A stretch of 64,000 bases of DNA from Paracoccaceae bacterium (GCA_022448245.1 JAKVCO010000013.1:45046-109045); one strand, 5' to 3'. Positions 49,542 through 60,800 are shown, counted from the first letter of the stretch. Notes: generated by a model from the sequence alone, not told the origin. Made by a program: numbers and translations.

Positions 49542-50168
49542 TTAGGTGCGCCTTTGGCGGCGTGCCTAAGCGATCAGGCCGAATAGGCCCGCAGCAAGGA
49601 GCGGAAAGCTTGCTGGCACTGGGATAGGGGCAGGGGTGTCCACGATCTCGCCCGTAATCAGCACCGCGAAATCGCGTGCGTCCGAAAAGAAGCCGGGCGA
49701 GAACGCCCTATTGGCATCGAGCGACTGAGTGCTGGCTAAAGCAGACAATCCGGTCCCCAGTCGTCCGCGATTGCCATCACTCGAAAAGCCGACGGCATAG
49801 TTACCCGCTGAAAGCGTGCCGAGGCTCGAAAAGTCGGTTGATTGGAACCCCAGAAAGCCGTCCTCGAGAATGAATGATTCTGAGCCTAAGAGGGCGCCAG
49901 AGAAGTCGGTGCCACTGAAGACGGAGACCGTGACAGTGAAAGCGGGGCTGGTGAAGGCGTTCATGTCGCCAAAGAACGCGCCAACCTGGAGTGCCGATGT
50001 ACTGTCGGTCAAGACGAAAGTCCGGCGCAAAGGCTCGGCTTAGAAGGTGCCGAGTGTGACGCCATTTGCGCCTGATTCTCCTGCAGTTGTGTCCAAAATG
50101 GTGGCCGCATGGGCTGCGGGCGCAGCCAGTACCAAGGCTGTCGCGGCGATAGAAAAATTATTTGTCAT
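49542..50168 (-). pseudogene. VPLPA-CTERM-like secreted protein with in-frame TAA (50040-50042) and TAG (49566-49568)
   Basis: Single frame reads MTNNFSIAATALVLAAPAAHAATILDTTAGESGANGVTLGTF[TAA]AEPLRRTFVLTDSTSALQVGAFFG...PAPIPVPASFPLLAAGLFGLIA[TAG]ARRQRRT*: signal peptide, sorting motif, TM and Arg tail all in frame. Confidence 0.75.
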
Positions 50169-50374
50169 AATTCTCAGAATGTTAGCGGTTAAGTAAAAAA
50201 ATTATTCCCCTGATCGTTTGGTTAATTGGGAATTCTGCCAACAGTTTTTGCGCCGGGGGAAGGTGCTCTTGCCCTCTAGTGCATTGAAATTGAGTATTTA
50301 TTTGCGCGCGATCTCAATATGGCGCTGCGCCTTCGGAACCAAGTTTTTCGGCCGAAAACCAGCCGCAGGGCAAA

Positions 50375-50407
50375 TGTCATAAAACAGTTACAAAAGTTTT
50401 ACAAAAG
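50375..50407 (+). promoter_or_regulatory. Pho box array upstream of pstS
   Basis: Three 11-bp units TGTCATAAAAC / AGTTACAAAAG / TTTTACAAAAG; close to CTGTCATAAAACTGTCACA-type consensus. Confidence 0.85.
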
Positions 50408-50495
50408 CATCGCACGGATTCCCTAAACGGCCCACAACGGCAGGTCGCCCGTGGGGGGAGACGGCCGGATGAACAGGATCAAGGAGCATCCATCC

Positions 50496-51527
50496 ATGTC
50501 ATTCACGAAACTGACAGCCTCTGTGATTGCAATCGCTGCTGTGGCCGGCGCGGCTCAGTCCCAATCCCGCGACCAGGTACAGATCGCAGGCTCGTCCACC
50601 GTGCTGCCTTACGCCTCCATCGTGGCGGAAGCATTCGGTGAAAACACTGACTTCCCGACGCCCGTTGTTGAATCCGGCGGTTCGTCCTCTGGTCTGCGCC
50701 GCTTCTGCGAAGGCGTAGGCATCAACACAATCGATATCGCAAACGCGTCCCGCGGCATCCGCGAGAAAGAGATCGCAGCCTGCGCCGCAAACGGCGTGAC
50801 CGACATCATCGAAGTTCGCATCGGCTATGACGGCATCGTCTTCGCCTCCCAGATCGACGGTCCGGCCTACGACGCCTTCACCCCGTCCGATTGGTTCAAC
50901 GCACTAGCACCCAAGGTGGTTGTGGATGGCGAACTCGTCGAGAACCCGCACACGCAGTGGGCTGACTTCAACGCCGATCTCCCAGCAGAAGACATCCTGG
51001 CCTTCATCCCGGGCACCAAGCACGGCACCCGCGAAGTCTTCGAAGAGAAGGTGATCGCGGCGGGCTGTGAAGCCACCGGCGCCTTCGAAGCAATGATGGC
51101 TGCTGGCATGTCCGAGGACGACGCCGAGGATGCATGCCTTGAGGTCCGCACCGATGGCCGCTCTGTCGACATCGACGGTGACTACACCGAAACGCTCGCC
51201 CGTATCGACGCAAACGCCAACGGCATCGGTGTGTTCGGTCTCGCATTCTACGAGAACAACACCGACAAGCTGAAGGTTGCGACAATGTCCGGCGTGGTCC
51301 CGTCCACCGAATCCATCGCAACCGGCGAGTACCCGGTGTCCCGCCCGCTCTACTTCTACATCAAGAAGGCGCATATCGGCGTGATCCCTGGTCTCAAGCT
51401 CTACGCTCAGTTCTTCATGGCTGACGAGATCGCCGGCCCGGATGGCCCGCTCGCATCCTACGGCCTCGTGTCCGACCCTGAGCTTGCCGACACGCAAGCC
51501 ATGATCGAAGCCGAAGGCACGCTCTAA
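50496..51527 (+). CDS. pstS: phosphate ABC transporter substrate-binding protein
   Basis: Signal peptide; QVQIAGSSTVLPYASIVAEAFG; ANASRGIREKE. Confidence 0.95.
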   Translation: MSFTKLTASVIAIAAVAGAAQSQSRDQVQIAGSSTVLPYASIVAEAFGENTDFPTPVVESGGSSSGLRRFCEGVGINTIDIANASRGIREKEIAACAANGVTDIIEVRIGYDGIVFASQIDGPAYDAFTPSDWFNALAPKVVVDGELVENPHTQWADFNADLPAEDILAFIPGTKHGTREVFEEKVIAAGCEATGAFEAMMAAGMSEDDAEDACLEVRTDGRSVDIDGDYTETLARIDANANGIGVFGLAFYENNTDKLKVATMSGVVPSTESIATGEYPVSRPLYFYIKKAHIGVIPGLKLYAQFFMADEIAGPDGPLASYGLVSDPELADTQAMIEAEGTL

Positions 51528-51595
51528 CAACTGTCTCCGGGGCGGCCCTTCAGAGGGCCGTCTCACCCCAGTCTGCCAACTGAAAGAACATAAAA

Positions 51596-53077
51596 ATGTC
51601 CGTCGCCTGGCTGCTTACCGCGCTCGTCCTGCTCTCCTTGGCGGGCTTTTTTATTGTGAAGGGCCGTGCGCTTGCATCTGCGGACGGCGATCGTCGCAGC
51701 CTGCATTCGCTGCCCAACTACTATGGCTACAACGCGATGCTGCTGGTCTTTGTGCCAGCGTTTTTTGTCATGTGCGCGTGGTTGGTTTTGCAGCCGATCC
51801 TCATTGGCGCCTCGGTGAGCTCGGAGTTTTCGGAGCAGAACCTGACTGAAGATATGAACATGAGCCTCGTGATGTCTGACGTGCGGCGCGTGGCAGACGG
51901 GCTCGACCAAGCGATCGCAAAGGGCGCCATTGGCGAGGATGAGGCCGAGGAAGTCGCCGCTGACCTCGACGGGCTCAAGACGCTGCTGTCGAGCGTGGGT
52001 GTGGTTCTGGGCTCAGATGTGAGCGACGACATCGTTGCGAGTGCGCAGGATTATCGCGGCATGGCCGGGACGTGGTCCGTGATCCGCGATGTGGTCGTCC
52101 TGATCTTGGCCGTCGCCGGTTTCGCCTACGCTTGGTCGCGCACCAATGCGAGCTTCCGCGCCCGCAACACGGTCGAGCGCGCGGTGCTCGCGCTCCTTAT
52201 CGGGGCGGCCTTCATCGCGATCCTGACGACGGTGGGTATCATCTACTCGCTGATCTTCAACACGGTGGAGTTCTTCCGCCTCTATCCGGCGTCCGAGTTC
52301 TTCTTCCTCCTTGAATGGGCGCCGAGCTTCTCGGGCCGGGGCGGTTCGTCCTCGTTGGGTGTGCTGCCACTGCTCTGGGGTACGCTCTATATCTCGCTCG
52401 TGGCGCTGGCGGTTGCTGTGCCGGTGGGGCTTCTGTCCGCGATCTATCTCTCTGAATACGCATCGCCTGCGGTGCGCGGCATTGCCAAACCGCTCCTCGA
52501 AGTGCTCGCCGGTATCCCGACCATCGTCTACGGCCTCTTTGCGCTGCTGACGGTCGGTCCGTTCCTGGTGAGCTTCTTCGGCGACGAAGGGTATCTGGGC
52601 GTCAACTGGATGGGCGGTGGTACGGCCGTCATGACGGCGGGCCTTGTGATGGGCATCATGCTCATCCCCTTCGTCTCCTCGCTGTCTGACGACATCATCA
52701 ACGCGGTCCCTCAAGCGATGCGCGACGGCTCCCTCGGGATCGGCGCGACGCAATCCGAGACGATTCGCCAAGTCGTTCTGCCTGCCGCGCTGCCGGGCAT
52801 CGTGGGCGCCATCCTCCTGGCCGCCTCCCGCGCGATCGGAGAAACCATGATCGTCGTCCTTGGGGCAGGGGCCGCGGCACGCCTCTCGCTTAACCCCTTC
52901 GAAGCCATGACCACCATCACGGCAAAGATCGTCTCGCAGCTGACCGGCGATAGTGACTTCGCCTCGCCCGAGGCGCTCGTGGCCTTCGCCCTAGGCATGA
53001 CGCTCTTCATCATCACGCTGGGTCTTAACGTCTTCGCGCTCTTCATTGTGCGCAAGTACCGGGAGCAATACGAATGA
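51596..53077 (+). CDS. pstC: phosphate ABC transporter permease PstC
   Basis: GVLPLLWGTLYISLVALAVAVPVGLLSAIYLSEYASPAVR; long N-terminal extension typical of Rhodobacterales. Confidence 0.95.
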   Translation: MSVAWLLTALVLLSLAGFFIVKGRALASADGDRRSLHSLPNYYGYNAMLLVFVPAFFVMCAWLVLQPILIGASVSSEFSEQNLTEDMNMSLVMSDVRRVADGLDQAIAKGAIGEDEAEEVAADLDGLKTLLSSVGVVLGSDVSDDIVASAQDYRGMAGTWSVIRDVVVLILAVAGFAYAWSRTNASFRARNTVERAVLALLIGAAFIAILTTVGIIYSLIFNTVEFFRLYPASEFFFLLEWAPSFSGRGGSSSLGVLPLLWGTLYISLVALAVAVPVGLLSAIYLSEYASPAVRGIAKPLLEVLAGIPTIVYGLFALLTVGPFLVSFFGDEGYLGVNWMGGGTAVMTAGLVMGIMLIPFVSSLSDDIINAVPQAMRDGSLGIGATQSETIRQVVLPAALPGIVGAILLAASRAIGETMIVVLGAGAAARLSLNPFEAMTTITAKIVSQLTGDSDFASPEALVAFALGMTLFIITLGLNVFALFIVRKYREQYE

Positions 53078-54393
53078 CCGACGCTACCACGCCAACGCCC
53101 AAGCGCGCGTCGCTGCTGGCCGTCGACGAACGCACCCGCAAGCGCAACGCCGCTGAAGCGCGCTTCAAGATCTACGGGATCGTGGCGATCTGTGTGGGCG
53201 TCTTGTCCCTCGTGGTGCTTCTTGCGGCGATCCTGTCAAACGGCATCCCCGCGTTCCAGCGCACTGTGGTGCAGGTGCCTGTGACCGTCACGCAGGAGCA
53301 GTATGACGCCGCAGAGTCGACGCTCTTCAAGACCAAGGAATACGAAGGCCTCTTCGTTGCGGCTTTGTCGGCGGAGCTGACGTCAGCTGGGATTGAGGCG
53401 GATATTTCGTCCGGCGCGCTGGAGCGTTTGGTGGGCAAGGTCGGCAACAACCTGCGCCAGTTCTACACCGCCAACGAAGTTCAGCTTGGCCAGGAAGTGC
53501 TGTTTGAAGTGCCCGCGGCCTCGCGCATCGACCGCTATTTCAAAGGCACGCTCGCCGTCGAAAATATCACCGCAGACAACCGCTTCATTCAGCCCCAGGA
53601 CCTCGACGTGGCCGAGGCCATGAAGGACGCCGGGCTTATGGCCACGGTCTTCGACTGGAACTTCATCACCGGCGTCGACACGGGCGTCGACAACCCAGGC
53701 GGGGCAGGGATCGGCGCCTCGGTGCTGGGATCGCTTTTGATGATGTTCGTGGTGCTCTTCCTTGCGCTGCCCATCGGCGTTGCGGCCTCGATCTACCTTG
53801 AGGAATTCGCCCCGAAGAACCGCCTGACGGACTTTATCGAGGTCAATATCTCGAACCTCGCTGCCGTGCCCTCGATCGTGTTCGGTATCTTGGGTCTTGC
53901 GGTGTTCATCCAGTACATGCACTTGCCGCAATCCGCGCCTCTGGTGGGTGGCTTCGTGCTGACGCTGATGACGCTGCCAACGATCATCATCTCCACCCGC
54001 GCCTCGCTGAAGTCGGTCCCGCCGAGCATTCGGGACGCAGCGCTGGGGGTAGGGGCCTCGAAGATGCAGGCCGTGTTCCACCACGTGTTGCCTCTCGCGG
54101 CACCCGGCATCCTGACAGGCACGATCATCGGTCTCGCACAGGCTTTGGGCGAAACGGCACCGCTGCTCCTCATCGGCATGGTGGGCTTTGTGGCCCGCTA
54201 TCCGGAGACGTTCCTCGGGGGGCTTGAGGGCCCGAACTCTGCGCTGCCCGCGCAGATCTATAACTGGGTGAGCCGCTCGGACGCGGTCTTCACCGAGAAG
54301 GCTTGGGGCGGGATCATTATCCTCCTCATCTTCCTTCTGACCATGAATATCATCGCAATTCTCCTGCGCCGCCGTTTTGAGCGCCGCTGGTAA
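53074..54393 (+). CDS. pstA: phosphate ABC transporter permease PstA
   Basis: GSLLMMFVVLFLALPIGVAASIYLEEFAPKNRLTDFIEVNISNLAAVPSIVFGILGLAVF. Confidence 0.95.
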   Translation: MTDATTPTPKRASLLAVDERTRKRNAAEARFKIYGIVAICVGVLSLVVLLAAILSNGIPAFQRTVVQVPVTVTQEQYDAAESTLFKTKEYEGLFVAALSAELTSAGIEADISSGALERLVGKVGNNLRQFYTANEVQLGQEVLFEVPAASRIDRYFKGTLAVENITADNRFIQPQDLDVAEAMKDAGLMATVFDWNFITGVDTGVDNPGGAGIGASVLGSLLMMFVVLFLALPIGVAASIYLEEFAPKNRLTDFIEVNISNLAAVPSIVFGILGLAVFIQYMHLPQSAPLVGGFVLTLMTLPTIIISTRASLKSVPPSIRDAALGVGASKMQAVFHHVLPLAAPGILTGTIIGLAQALGETAPLLLIGMVGFVARYPETFLGGLEGPNSALPAQIYNWVSRSDAVFTEKAWGGIIILLIFLLTMNIIAILLRRRFERRW

Positions 54394-54450
54394 CGAGGGA
54401 CGAGACCCATGTATGACGATACAAGACTCACTGAAGGGGACGTGGCCTCA

Positions 54451-55209
54451 ATGAACACCAAGATTTCTGCCAAGGGCGTGGACGTCTTCTATGGCGACAA
54501 CCACGCGATCAAAGACGTCAACGTCGAGATCAAGGACAAGACCGTCACCGCCTTTATCGGCCCATCCGGCTGCGGCAAGTCCACTTTCTTGCGCTGTATC
54601 AATAGGATGAACGATACGATTGATGTGTGCCGCGTGACCGGGGACATCCGCCTCGACGGCGAAGACATCAACGACAAGCGCGTTGATCCCGTTCAGTTGC
54701 GGGCCCGCGTCGGCATGGTGTTCCAAAAGCCGAACCCGTTCCCGAAGTCGATCTACGACAACATCGCTTACGGCCCGCGCATTCATGGGCTCGCGAGGAA
54801 CAAGGCAGAACTCGATGAAATCGTGGAAAAATCTCTGCGTCGCGGTGCTATCTGGGACGAAGTGAAAGACCGCTTGAACGCGCCGGGTACCGGGCTCTCC
54901 GGCGGTCAGCAGCAGCGCCTGTGCATTGCGCGCGCCGTTGCCACGCAGCCCGAAGTTCTGCTGATGGACGAGCCGTGCTCCGCGCTTGACCCCATCGCCA
55001 CGGGGCAGGTGGAGGAGCTCATCGACGAGCTGCGCCAGAGCTACTCTGTGGTGATTGTCACGCACTCCATGCAGCAGGCCGCGCGGGTTTCGCAGAAAAC
55101 AGCATTCTTCCACCTCGGTAATCTCGTCGAATACGGTGATACGGGTGACATTTTCACCAAGCCAGAAGACCCGAGAACTGAAGCATACATCACCGGACGG
55201 ATCGGTTAA
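54451..55209 (+). CDS. pstB: phosphate ABC transporter ATPase PstB (ORF open from 54409)
   Basis: [51 protein letters not shown]. Confidence 0.97.
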   Translation: MNTKISAKGVDVFYGDNHAIKDVNVEIKDKTVTAFIGPSGCGKSTFLRCINRMNDTIDVCRVTGDIRLDGEDINDKRVDPVQLRARVGMVFQKPNPFPKSIYDNIAYGPRIHGLARNKAELDEIVEKSLRRGAIWDEVKDRLNAPGTGLSGGQQQRLCIARAVATQPEVLLMDEPCSALDPIATGQVEELIDELRQSYSVVIVTHSMQQAARVSQKTAFFHLGNLVEYGDTGDIFTKPEDPRTEAYITGRIG

Positions 55210-55213
55210 AATC

Positions 55214-55927
55214 ATGCAAGAACAACACATTGCATCCGCTTTTGATCGTGATCTTGAGGCGTTGCAGGCCAACATTATGAAGATGGGCGGGCTCGTTGAG
55301 GCCTCCATCCTTGATGCGGCGAAGGCGCTTGTGGATCGCGATATCGAGCTCGCAGAAACTGTGCGCAACAGCGACAGCGCCATCGATGATCTCGAGGATA
55401 TCATCAACGAAGACGCGGCCCGCGTGATCGCCATGCGCCAGCCAATGTCGTCAGATCTGCGCATCATTCTGGCCGTCATGAAGGTCTCTGGCGCGCTAGA
55501 GCGCATCGGCGACTACGCCAAGAACATCGCCAAACGCACGACAGTGCTGGCAGAAACGCCGCCGATCAACGGCTCCGAGCAGTCGCTCAAGCGCATGGCG
55601 CGCGAGGTGGAGACGATGCTGCGCGATGTGCTTGATGCTTTCATCCAGCGCGACGCCGAACTGGCTGCAGATGTGCGCGAACGCGACCACAGCGTCGACC
55701 AGATGTACAACGCCATGTTCCGCGAATTCCTGACCCACATGATGGAAGATCCGCGCAACATCACGGCCTGCATGCATCTGCATTTCATCGCGAAAAACAT
55801 CGAACGGATGGGCGACCACGCCACCAATATCGCCGAGGAAGTCATCTACCTCGTGACCGGTGAACATCCCGATGAGAGCCGCAAGAAAGGCGCCACGGCG
55901 CCAGGAATTGATAGGGCAGGGACGTGA
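55214..55927 (+). CDS. phoU: phosphate signalling protein PhoU
   Basis: HIASAFDRDLEALQANIMKMGGLVE; RQPMSSDLRIILAVMKVSGALERIGDYAKNIAKR. Confidence 0.96.
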   Translation: MQEQHIASAFDRDLEALQANIMKMGGLVEASILDAAKALVDRDIELAETVRNSDSAIDDLEDIINEDAARVIAMRQPMSSDLRIILAVMKVSGALERIGDYAKNIAKRTTVLAETPPINGSEQSLKRMAREVETMLRDVLDAFIQRDAELAADVRERDHSVDQMYNAMFREFLTHMMEDPRNITACMHLHFIAKNIERMGDHATNIAEEVIYLVTGEHPDESRKKGATAPGIDRAGT

Positions 55928-56607
55928 CACAACCCTCTGTTCTTGTTGTAGAAGACGAGCCTGCGCAACGCGCGGTGCTCACCTACAATCTGGAGAGCGA
56001 AGGCTTTCGCGTTGTCGAAGCCGAGAACGGTGAAGAAGCTCTGCTTCTCGTCTCCGAGGAAGCGCCGGACGTCGTCGTGCTCGACTGGATGCTGCCAAGC
56101 GTCTCGGGCATCGAGGTTTGCCGTCAGCTGAAGATGCGCAAAGAGACGCAGGCGCTGCCGATCATCATGCTCTCAGCGCGCTCGGAGGAGATCGACAAGA
56201 TCCGCGGGCTCGAAACCGGCGCGGATGATTACGTCACTAAGCCATACTCCGTGCTGGAGCTCATTGCGCGCGTGAAGTCCCAGCTGCGTCGCTCGCGTCC
56301 TGGCGCCATGGCGGGGCGGCTGCAGTACGAGGACATCGTGCTCGACACCGAGAACCACCGAGTGACGCGCAGCGGTGAAGAGATCAAGCTTGGGCCCACG
56401 GAGTTTCGTCTGCTGACGACGTTGATCGAAAAGCCTGGCCGTGTGTGGAGCCGTGAGCTGCTGCTAGACCGCGTATGGGGCCGAGAGATCTACGTGGATA
56501 CGCGTACCGTCGACGTTCATATCGGACGGCTGCGAAAAGCACTGAGTAAGCACGGGGGGGAAGACCCAGTGCGTACAGTACGCGGTGCCGGATACGCCTT
56601 AGGTTAA
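55924..56607 (+). CDS. phoB: phosphate regulon response regulator PhoB
   Basis: VLVVEDEPAQRAVLTYNLESEGF; winged-helix C-terminus GREIYVDTRTVDVHIGRLRKAL. Confidence 0.95.
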   Translation: MTQPSVLVVEDEPAQRAVLTYNLESEGFRVVEAENGEEALLLVSEEAPDVVVLDWMLPSVSGIEVCRQLKMRKETQALPIIMLSARSEEIDKIRGLETGADDYVTKPYSVLELIARVKSQLRRSRPGAMAGRLQYEDIVLDTENHRVTRSGEEIKLGPTEFRLLTTLIEKPGRVWSRELLLDRVWGREIYVDTRTVDVHIGRLRKALSKHGGEDPVRTVRGAGYALG

Positions 56608-56731
56608 TGCTTATAATCAGTATTATGTTACAAAATTTGGTATTACCGATCTGTAATCCTATCTTGCTTTGCACGCTAAAAGCAACCTTACTAACGCTTA
56701 TGGACTTTTCCTTATCCCTCCACCGTTAAAC

Positions 56732-56757
56732 AAAAAAGGCCCGACCGTCGGCCGGGC
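56732..56757 (-). terminator. Rho-independent terminator downstream of hutU
   Basis: Minus strand GCCCGGCC-GAC-GGTCGGGC-C-TTTTTT. Confidence 0.85.
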
Positions 56758-56780
56758 TCAGGTTTAGGGAGAAGGCTATT

Positions 56781-58451
56781 TTAAGGGTTGAGAATGCCGG
56801 GGAGGTTGAGACCATTGTACTTCGCACAATCAATGGCGATGTCATAACCAGCATCAGCGTGGCGCATAACACCTGTCGCGGGATCGTTCCAAAGAACCCG
56901 ACCGAGGCGTTCGTCTGCCTCTTTCGTACCATCGCAACAGATCACCATGCCCGAGTGCTGTGAGAAGCCCATGCCAACGCCGCCACCATGATGTAGAGAC
57001 ACCCATGTGGCACCGCTTGCGGTGTTTAAGAGTGCATTGAGCAATGGCCAGTCTGATACGGCGTCTGACCCATCTTTCATTGCCTCGGTTTCGCGGTTCG
57101 GCGATGCGACAGAACCGGAGTCCAAATGGTCACGCCCGATGACGATCGGAGCGGAGAGCTCGCCATTCCGAACCATTTCGTTGAATGCCAGTCCGAGCTT
57201 GTGGCGCAGACCTAGACCTACCCAACAAATCCTCGCTGGCAGGCCTTGGAATTCAATCCGTTCCCGGGCCATATCGAGCCAGTTGTGCAAGTGTGGATCG
57301 TCAATCAGCTCCTTCACTTTCGCATCGGTTTTGTAGATGTCCTCTGGATCACCCGAGAGCGCGCACCACCGAAACGGACCTATGCCCTTACAGAAAAGCG
57401 GACGAATGTAAGCGGGGACAAAACCTGGGAAGGAAAATGCGTTTTCAAACCCTTCTTCCAAGGCGACCTGGCGAATGTTGTTGCCGTAGTCGAGAGTGGG
57501 AACGCCCATGTTCCAGAAATCCACCATGGCCTCGACATGGACTTTCATGGAGGCGCGAGAGGCAGCCTCGACTGCTTTGGGATCGCTGTCCTGTTTGGCG
57601 CGCCACTCGGCAACAGTCCATCCACTTGGAAGATAACCATGAACCGGATCATGGGCGGATGTTTGATCGGTAACGATATCGGGCTTGATGCCGCGCTTCA
57701 CCAGTTCAGGAAAAATATCAGCGGCATTGCCGATTAAGGCCACCGATTTGGCCTCGCCGTTTTCCGTCCAGCCATTTATCATGTGCAATGCTTTATCCAG
57801 CGAATGCGTTTTTTCATCGACGTAGCGTGTCCGAAGCCGGAAATCGGCTCGGGTTTCATCGCATTCCACCGCTAAGCAACAAGCCCCAGCCATGACAGCG
57901 GCGAGTGGCTGTGCGCCCCCCATGCCACCAAGACCCCCAGTGAGGATCCATTTGCCCTTCAAGTTTCCATCATAGTGCTGGCGCCCGGCTTCGACGAAGG
58001 TTTCATAGGTTCCTTGCACGATGCCTTGCGTGCCGATGTAAATCCACGATCCGGCCGTCATCTGGCCGTACATCGCGAGACCTTTCTTGTCCAACTCGCT
58101 AAAGTGGTCCCAATTGGCCCAATGGGGCACAAGGTTGGAGTTCGCAATCAAGACCCTTGGTGCATTGGAGTGGGTTTTGAAAACACCTACAGGCTTGCCG
58201 GATTGGATCATCAAAGTTTCATCCTCTTCGAGGTCTTTAAGGCTCGCAACGATCTGATCGAAATCGTTCCATGTCCGCGCGGCGCGGCCGATCCCACCAT
58301 AGACGACGAGTTCATGGGGATTTTCAGCGACGTTTGGATGCAGGTTATTCATTAACATCCGCATAGGTGCTTCTGTAAGCCAGCTTTTGGTGTTCAGCTC
58401 AGGACCAGTAGGTGGAAATACGTCACGTGAGTTTTTTCGATGGTCTGTCAT
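56781..58451 (-). CDS. hutU: urocanate hydratase
   Basis: [45 protein letters not shown]; full length 556 aa. Confidence 0.98.
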   Translation of the reverse strand: MTDHRKNSRDVFPPTGPELNTKSWLTEAPMRMLMNNLHPNVAENPHELVVYGGIGRAARTWNDFDQIVASLKDLEEDETLMIQSGKPVGVFKTHSNAPRVLIANSNLVPHWANWDHFSELDKKGLAMYGQMTAGSWIYIGTQGIVQGTYETFVEAGRQHYDGNLKGKWILTGGLGGMGGAQPLAAVMAGACCLAVECDETRADFRLRTRYVDEKTHSLDKALHMINGWTENGEAKSVALIGNAADIFPELVKRGIKPDIVTDQTSAHDPVHGYLPSGWTVAEWRAKQDSDPKAVEAASRASMKVHVEAMVDFWNMGVPTLDYGNNIRQVALEEGFENAFSFPGFVPAYIRPLFCKGIGPFRWCALSGDPEDIYKTDAKVKELIDDPHLHNWLDMARERIEFQGLPARICWVGLGLRHKLGLAFNEMVRNGELSAPIVIGRDHLDSGSVASPNRETEAMKDGSDAVSDWPLLNALLNTASGATWVSLHHGGGVGMGFSQHSGMVICCDGTKEADERLGRVLWNDPATGVMRHADAGYDIAIDCAKYNGLNLPGILNP

Positions 58452-58461
58452 GGATGGATCC

Positions 58462-59265
58462 TTAAGAATTGGCTAGGAGCGAAGGGTTCATTTCCTTCAG
58501 GCCGCTAAGCATGTTTTTCAAATGAGGGCGTAATTCGGCCGCCCTCTCGGGCGCATAATCCCAAGGCGGCATTTCGTGCATGTAACTACGCTGTGCGAGT
58601 TCCATTTGGATTGCATGAACGCTGTCGGATGGTTTTCCGTAGTGGCGCGTTGTCCAGCCGCCTTTAAATCGCCCGTTCAGAACGTGACTGTGAGGTTTTG
58701 CCACTAAACAGACATCGACGATGGTCTTTTCAATGGCCGCGTCGCATGTCTCACTATTGTTCGTACCTGTGTTGAAAACAGGCAGTGTGCCTTCAAAGAG
58801 AAACGGTATGTCGGAGCGGATTGAGTGGCAGTCGAACAAGATCGCGTAGCCATGGATATCCTTTACGCGGGTAACCTCATTGGCCAACGCGTCATGGTAA
58901 GGCGCGTGAAACAATAGCCGTCGCCGCTCGGTCTCAGGCGCATCTGGTTCATGCCCATCCCGCCAGATTGGCTTGCCATCAAAATCTGTGGTTGGACAAA
59001 GCGAGGTTGTGTTTTGGCCCGGATAAAGTGATGCACCGGCAGGGTCGCGATTGGCATCGATAACATAGCGATGAAAAGTTGCTTCAACGACTGTGACGTC
59101 CTCGACCAATCCTTCGTAGAGCTTCGAGATGTGCCAATCGGTGTCAGCCAGCCCCTGCCCGTTTTCATTGAGCAGAGGTTGGATGTCATCCGGAACGTAA
59201 GTCCCACCGTGCGGTTGACCCAGGATCAAGGGGCTATTGCCTGATTGAACTTTGACCGGTGTCAT
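58462..59265 (-). CDS. hutG: N-formylglutamate deformylase
   Basis: [57 protein letters not shown]. Confidence 0.94.
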   Translation of the reverse strand: MTPVKVQSGNSPLILGQPHGGTYVPDDIQPLLNENGQGLADTDWHISKLYEGLVEDVTVVEATFHRYVIDANRDPAGASLYPGQNTTSLCPTTDFDGKPIWRDGHEPDAPETERRRLLFHAPYHDALANEVTRVKDIHGYAILFDCHSIRSDIPFLFEGTLPVFNTGTNNSETCDAAIEKTIVDVCLVAKPHSHVLNGRFKGGWTTRHYGKPSDSVHAIQMELAQRSYMHEMPPWDYAPERAAELRPHLKNMLSGLKEMNPSLLANS

Positions 59266-60800
59266 TGAGTCAATCCCGGAAACGACAACCCAGAGGCTTC
59301 AAGCATCGCATTCGATGCGATGAGTTCAGCGGAACGTTCGATATCAGGGGCGAGGTAACGATCATCACCAAGGCTTTCGACATCCTGTCGCAAGCGATCA
59401 AGAACGTTGTTTAGTGGATCGCTTGTTGCCAAAGGACTTCTAAATTCGACCCCTTGCGCTCCACACATGAGCTCGACACCGAGAATGACATTGAGGTTCT
59501 TTGTCATTTGGGACAGGCGTCTGGCCCCATGAGCAGCCATTGATACATGGTCTTCTTGGTTTGCACTGGTGGGTGTGCTGTCGGTTACGCACGGCGTTGC
59601 GAGGTGCTTGTTTTCACTCATCAGCGCCGCAGTCGTGACCTCTGCGATCATAAGTCCTGAGTTTAGGCCCGGTGCAGGTGTGAGGAACGGCGGAAGATCG
59701 TGGCTCAACGCGGGGTCGACCATAAGAGCAATCCGCCGTTGCGCAATCGCCCCGATTTCGGCCACAGCAAGCGCGATCATATCCGCTGCAAAACCAACCG
59801 GTTCCGCATGGAAATTGCCACCAGACACGATGACGCCAGCTTCGGTCAGGACCAAAGGATTATCGGTTGCTGCATTGGCTTCGATCTCAAGTGTCGTAGC
59901 TGCTTGACGCAGGACGTCGATTGCGGCCCCGGTCACCTGCGGTTGGCAGCGGATGCAGTACGGATCCTGGACACGGGTATCGCCTTCCAAATGGCTCTTT
60001 CGAATTTCCGAACCCGACAGAAGCGCGCGCATGGTGGCAGCCGCTTCGCATTGCCCGCGATGTCCCCGCAGTGAGTGGATTTCCGGCTGGGTCGGTGCCG
60101 TCGATCCCATGATTGCATCAGTGGAAAGCGCGGACGTAACCAGAGAGTTTTGTGCCGCCCGCCAAGCATGGAACAGACCTACAAGCGCGAATGCAGTCGA
60201 GAACTGTGTGCCATTGATGAAAGCGAGGCCTTCTTTTGGACCCAAGGCAATGGGTTGGAGCCCTGCCCTCTCCAAGGCGGTCCTGCCGGGTAGGCGCTCG
60301 CCTCCATAGGTTGCTTCGCCTTCTCCAATCATTGCTGCGGTCATGTGCGATAACGGCGCAAGATCACCGGACGCACCAACTGATCCTTGGGCCGGAATGA
60401 CAGGAATGACATTGCGCAGAAGCATGCCTTCGAGAAGTTCGACCAGCTCCCATCGAACGCCAGAGGCCCCACGGCCGAGTGATAACAGCTTCAAAGTCAT
60501 CATCAATCGCACAACCTGTTCGTTGACAGGACCGCCTACTCCACAGCAATGGCTGAGGATAAGATTGCGTTGAAGTTGTGCTGTGTCGCCAGGCTCGATT
60601 TTCATGCTGGCAAGTTTGCCAAAACCCGTGTTCACGCCATAAACAGCAGCGTTTCCGTTGGCTGCAGCTTCGATACGCTTTGCTGCTTCTACTACAGCCT
60701 GTTTGGCAGATCGATCCAAACGTGCAGAGGCATTTGTCCAATAGATCTCGCTGAGTTGTTCCAGGGTGACGTGGCCAGGTTTCAAATCAAATTCAGGCAA
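59262..60800 (-). CDS. hutH: histidine ammonia-lyase
   Basis: [28 protein letters not shown] (ASG MIO triad); start proposed at TTG 60800 overlapping hutI stop (ORF open to 60926). Confidence 0.97.
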   Translation of the reverse strand: MPEFDLKPGHVTLEQLSEIYWTNASARLDRSAKQAVVEAAKRIEAAANGNAAVYGVNTGFGKLASMKIEPGDTAQLQRNLILSHCCGVGGPVNEQVVRLMMTLKLLSLGRGASGVRWELVELLEGMLLRNVIPVIPAQGSVGASGDLAPLSHMTAAMIGEGEATYGGERLPGRTALERAGLQPIALGPKEGLAFINGTQFSTAFALVGLFHAWRAAQNSLVTSALSTDAIMGSTAPTQPEIHSLRGHRGQCEAAATMRALLSGSEIRKSHLEGDTRVQDPYCIRCQPQVTGAAIDVLRQAATTLEIEANAATDNPLVLTEAGVIVSGGNFHAEPVGFAADMIALAVAEIGAIAQRRIALMVDPALSHDLPPFLTPAPGLNSGLMIAEVTTAALMSENKHLATPCVTDSTPTSANQEDHVSMAAHGARRLSQMTKNLNVILGVELMCGAQGVEFRSPLATSDPLNNVLDRLRQDVESLGDDRYLAPDIERSAELIASNAMLEASGLSFPGLTQ

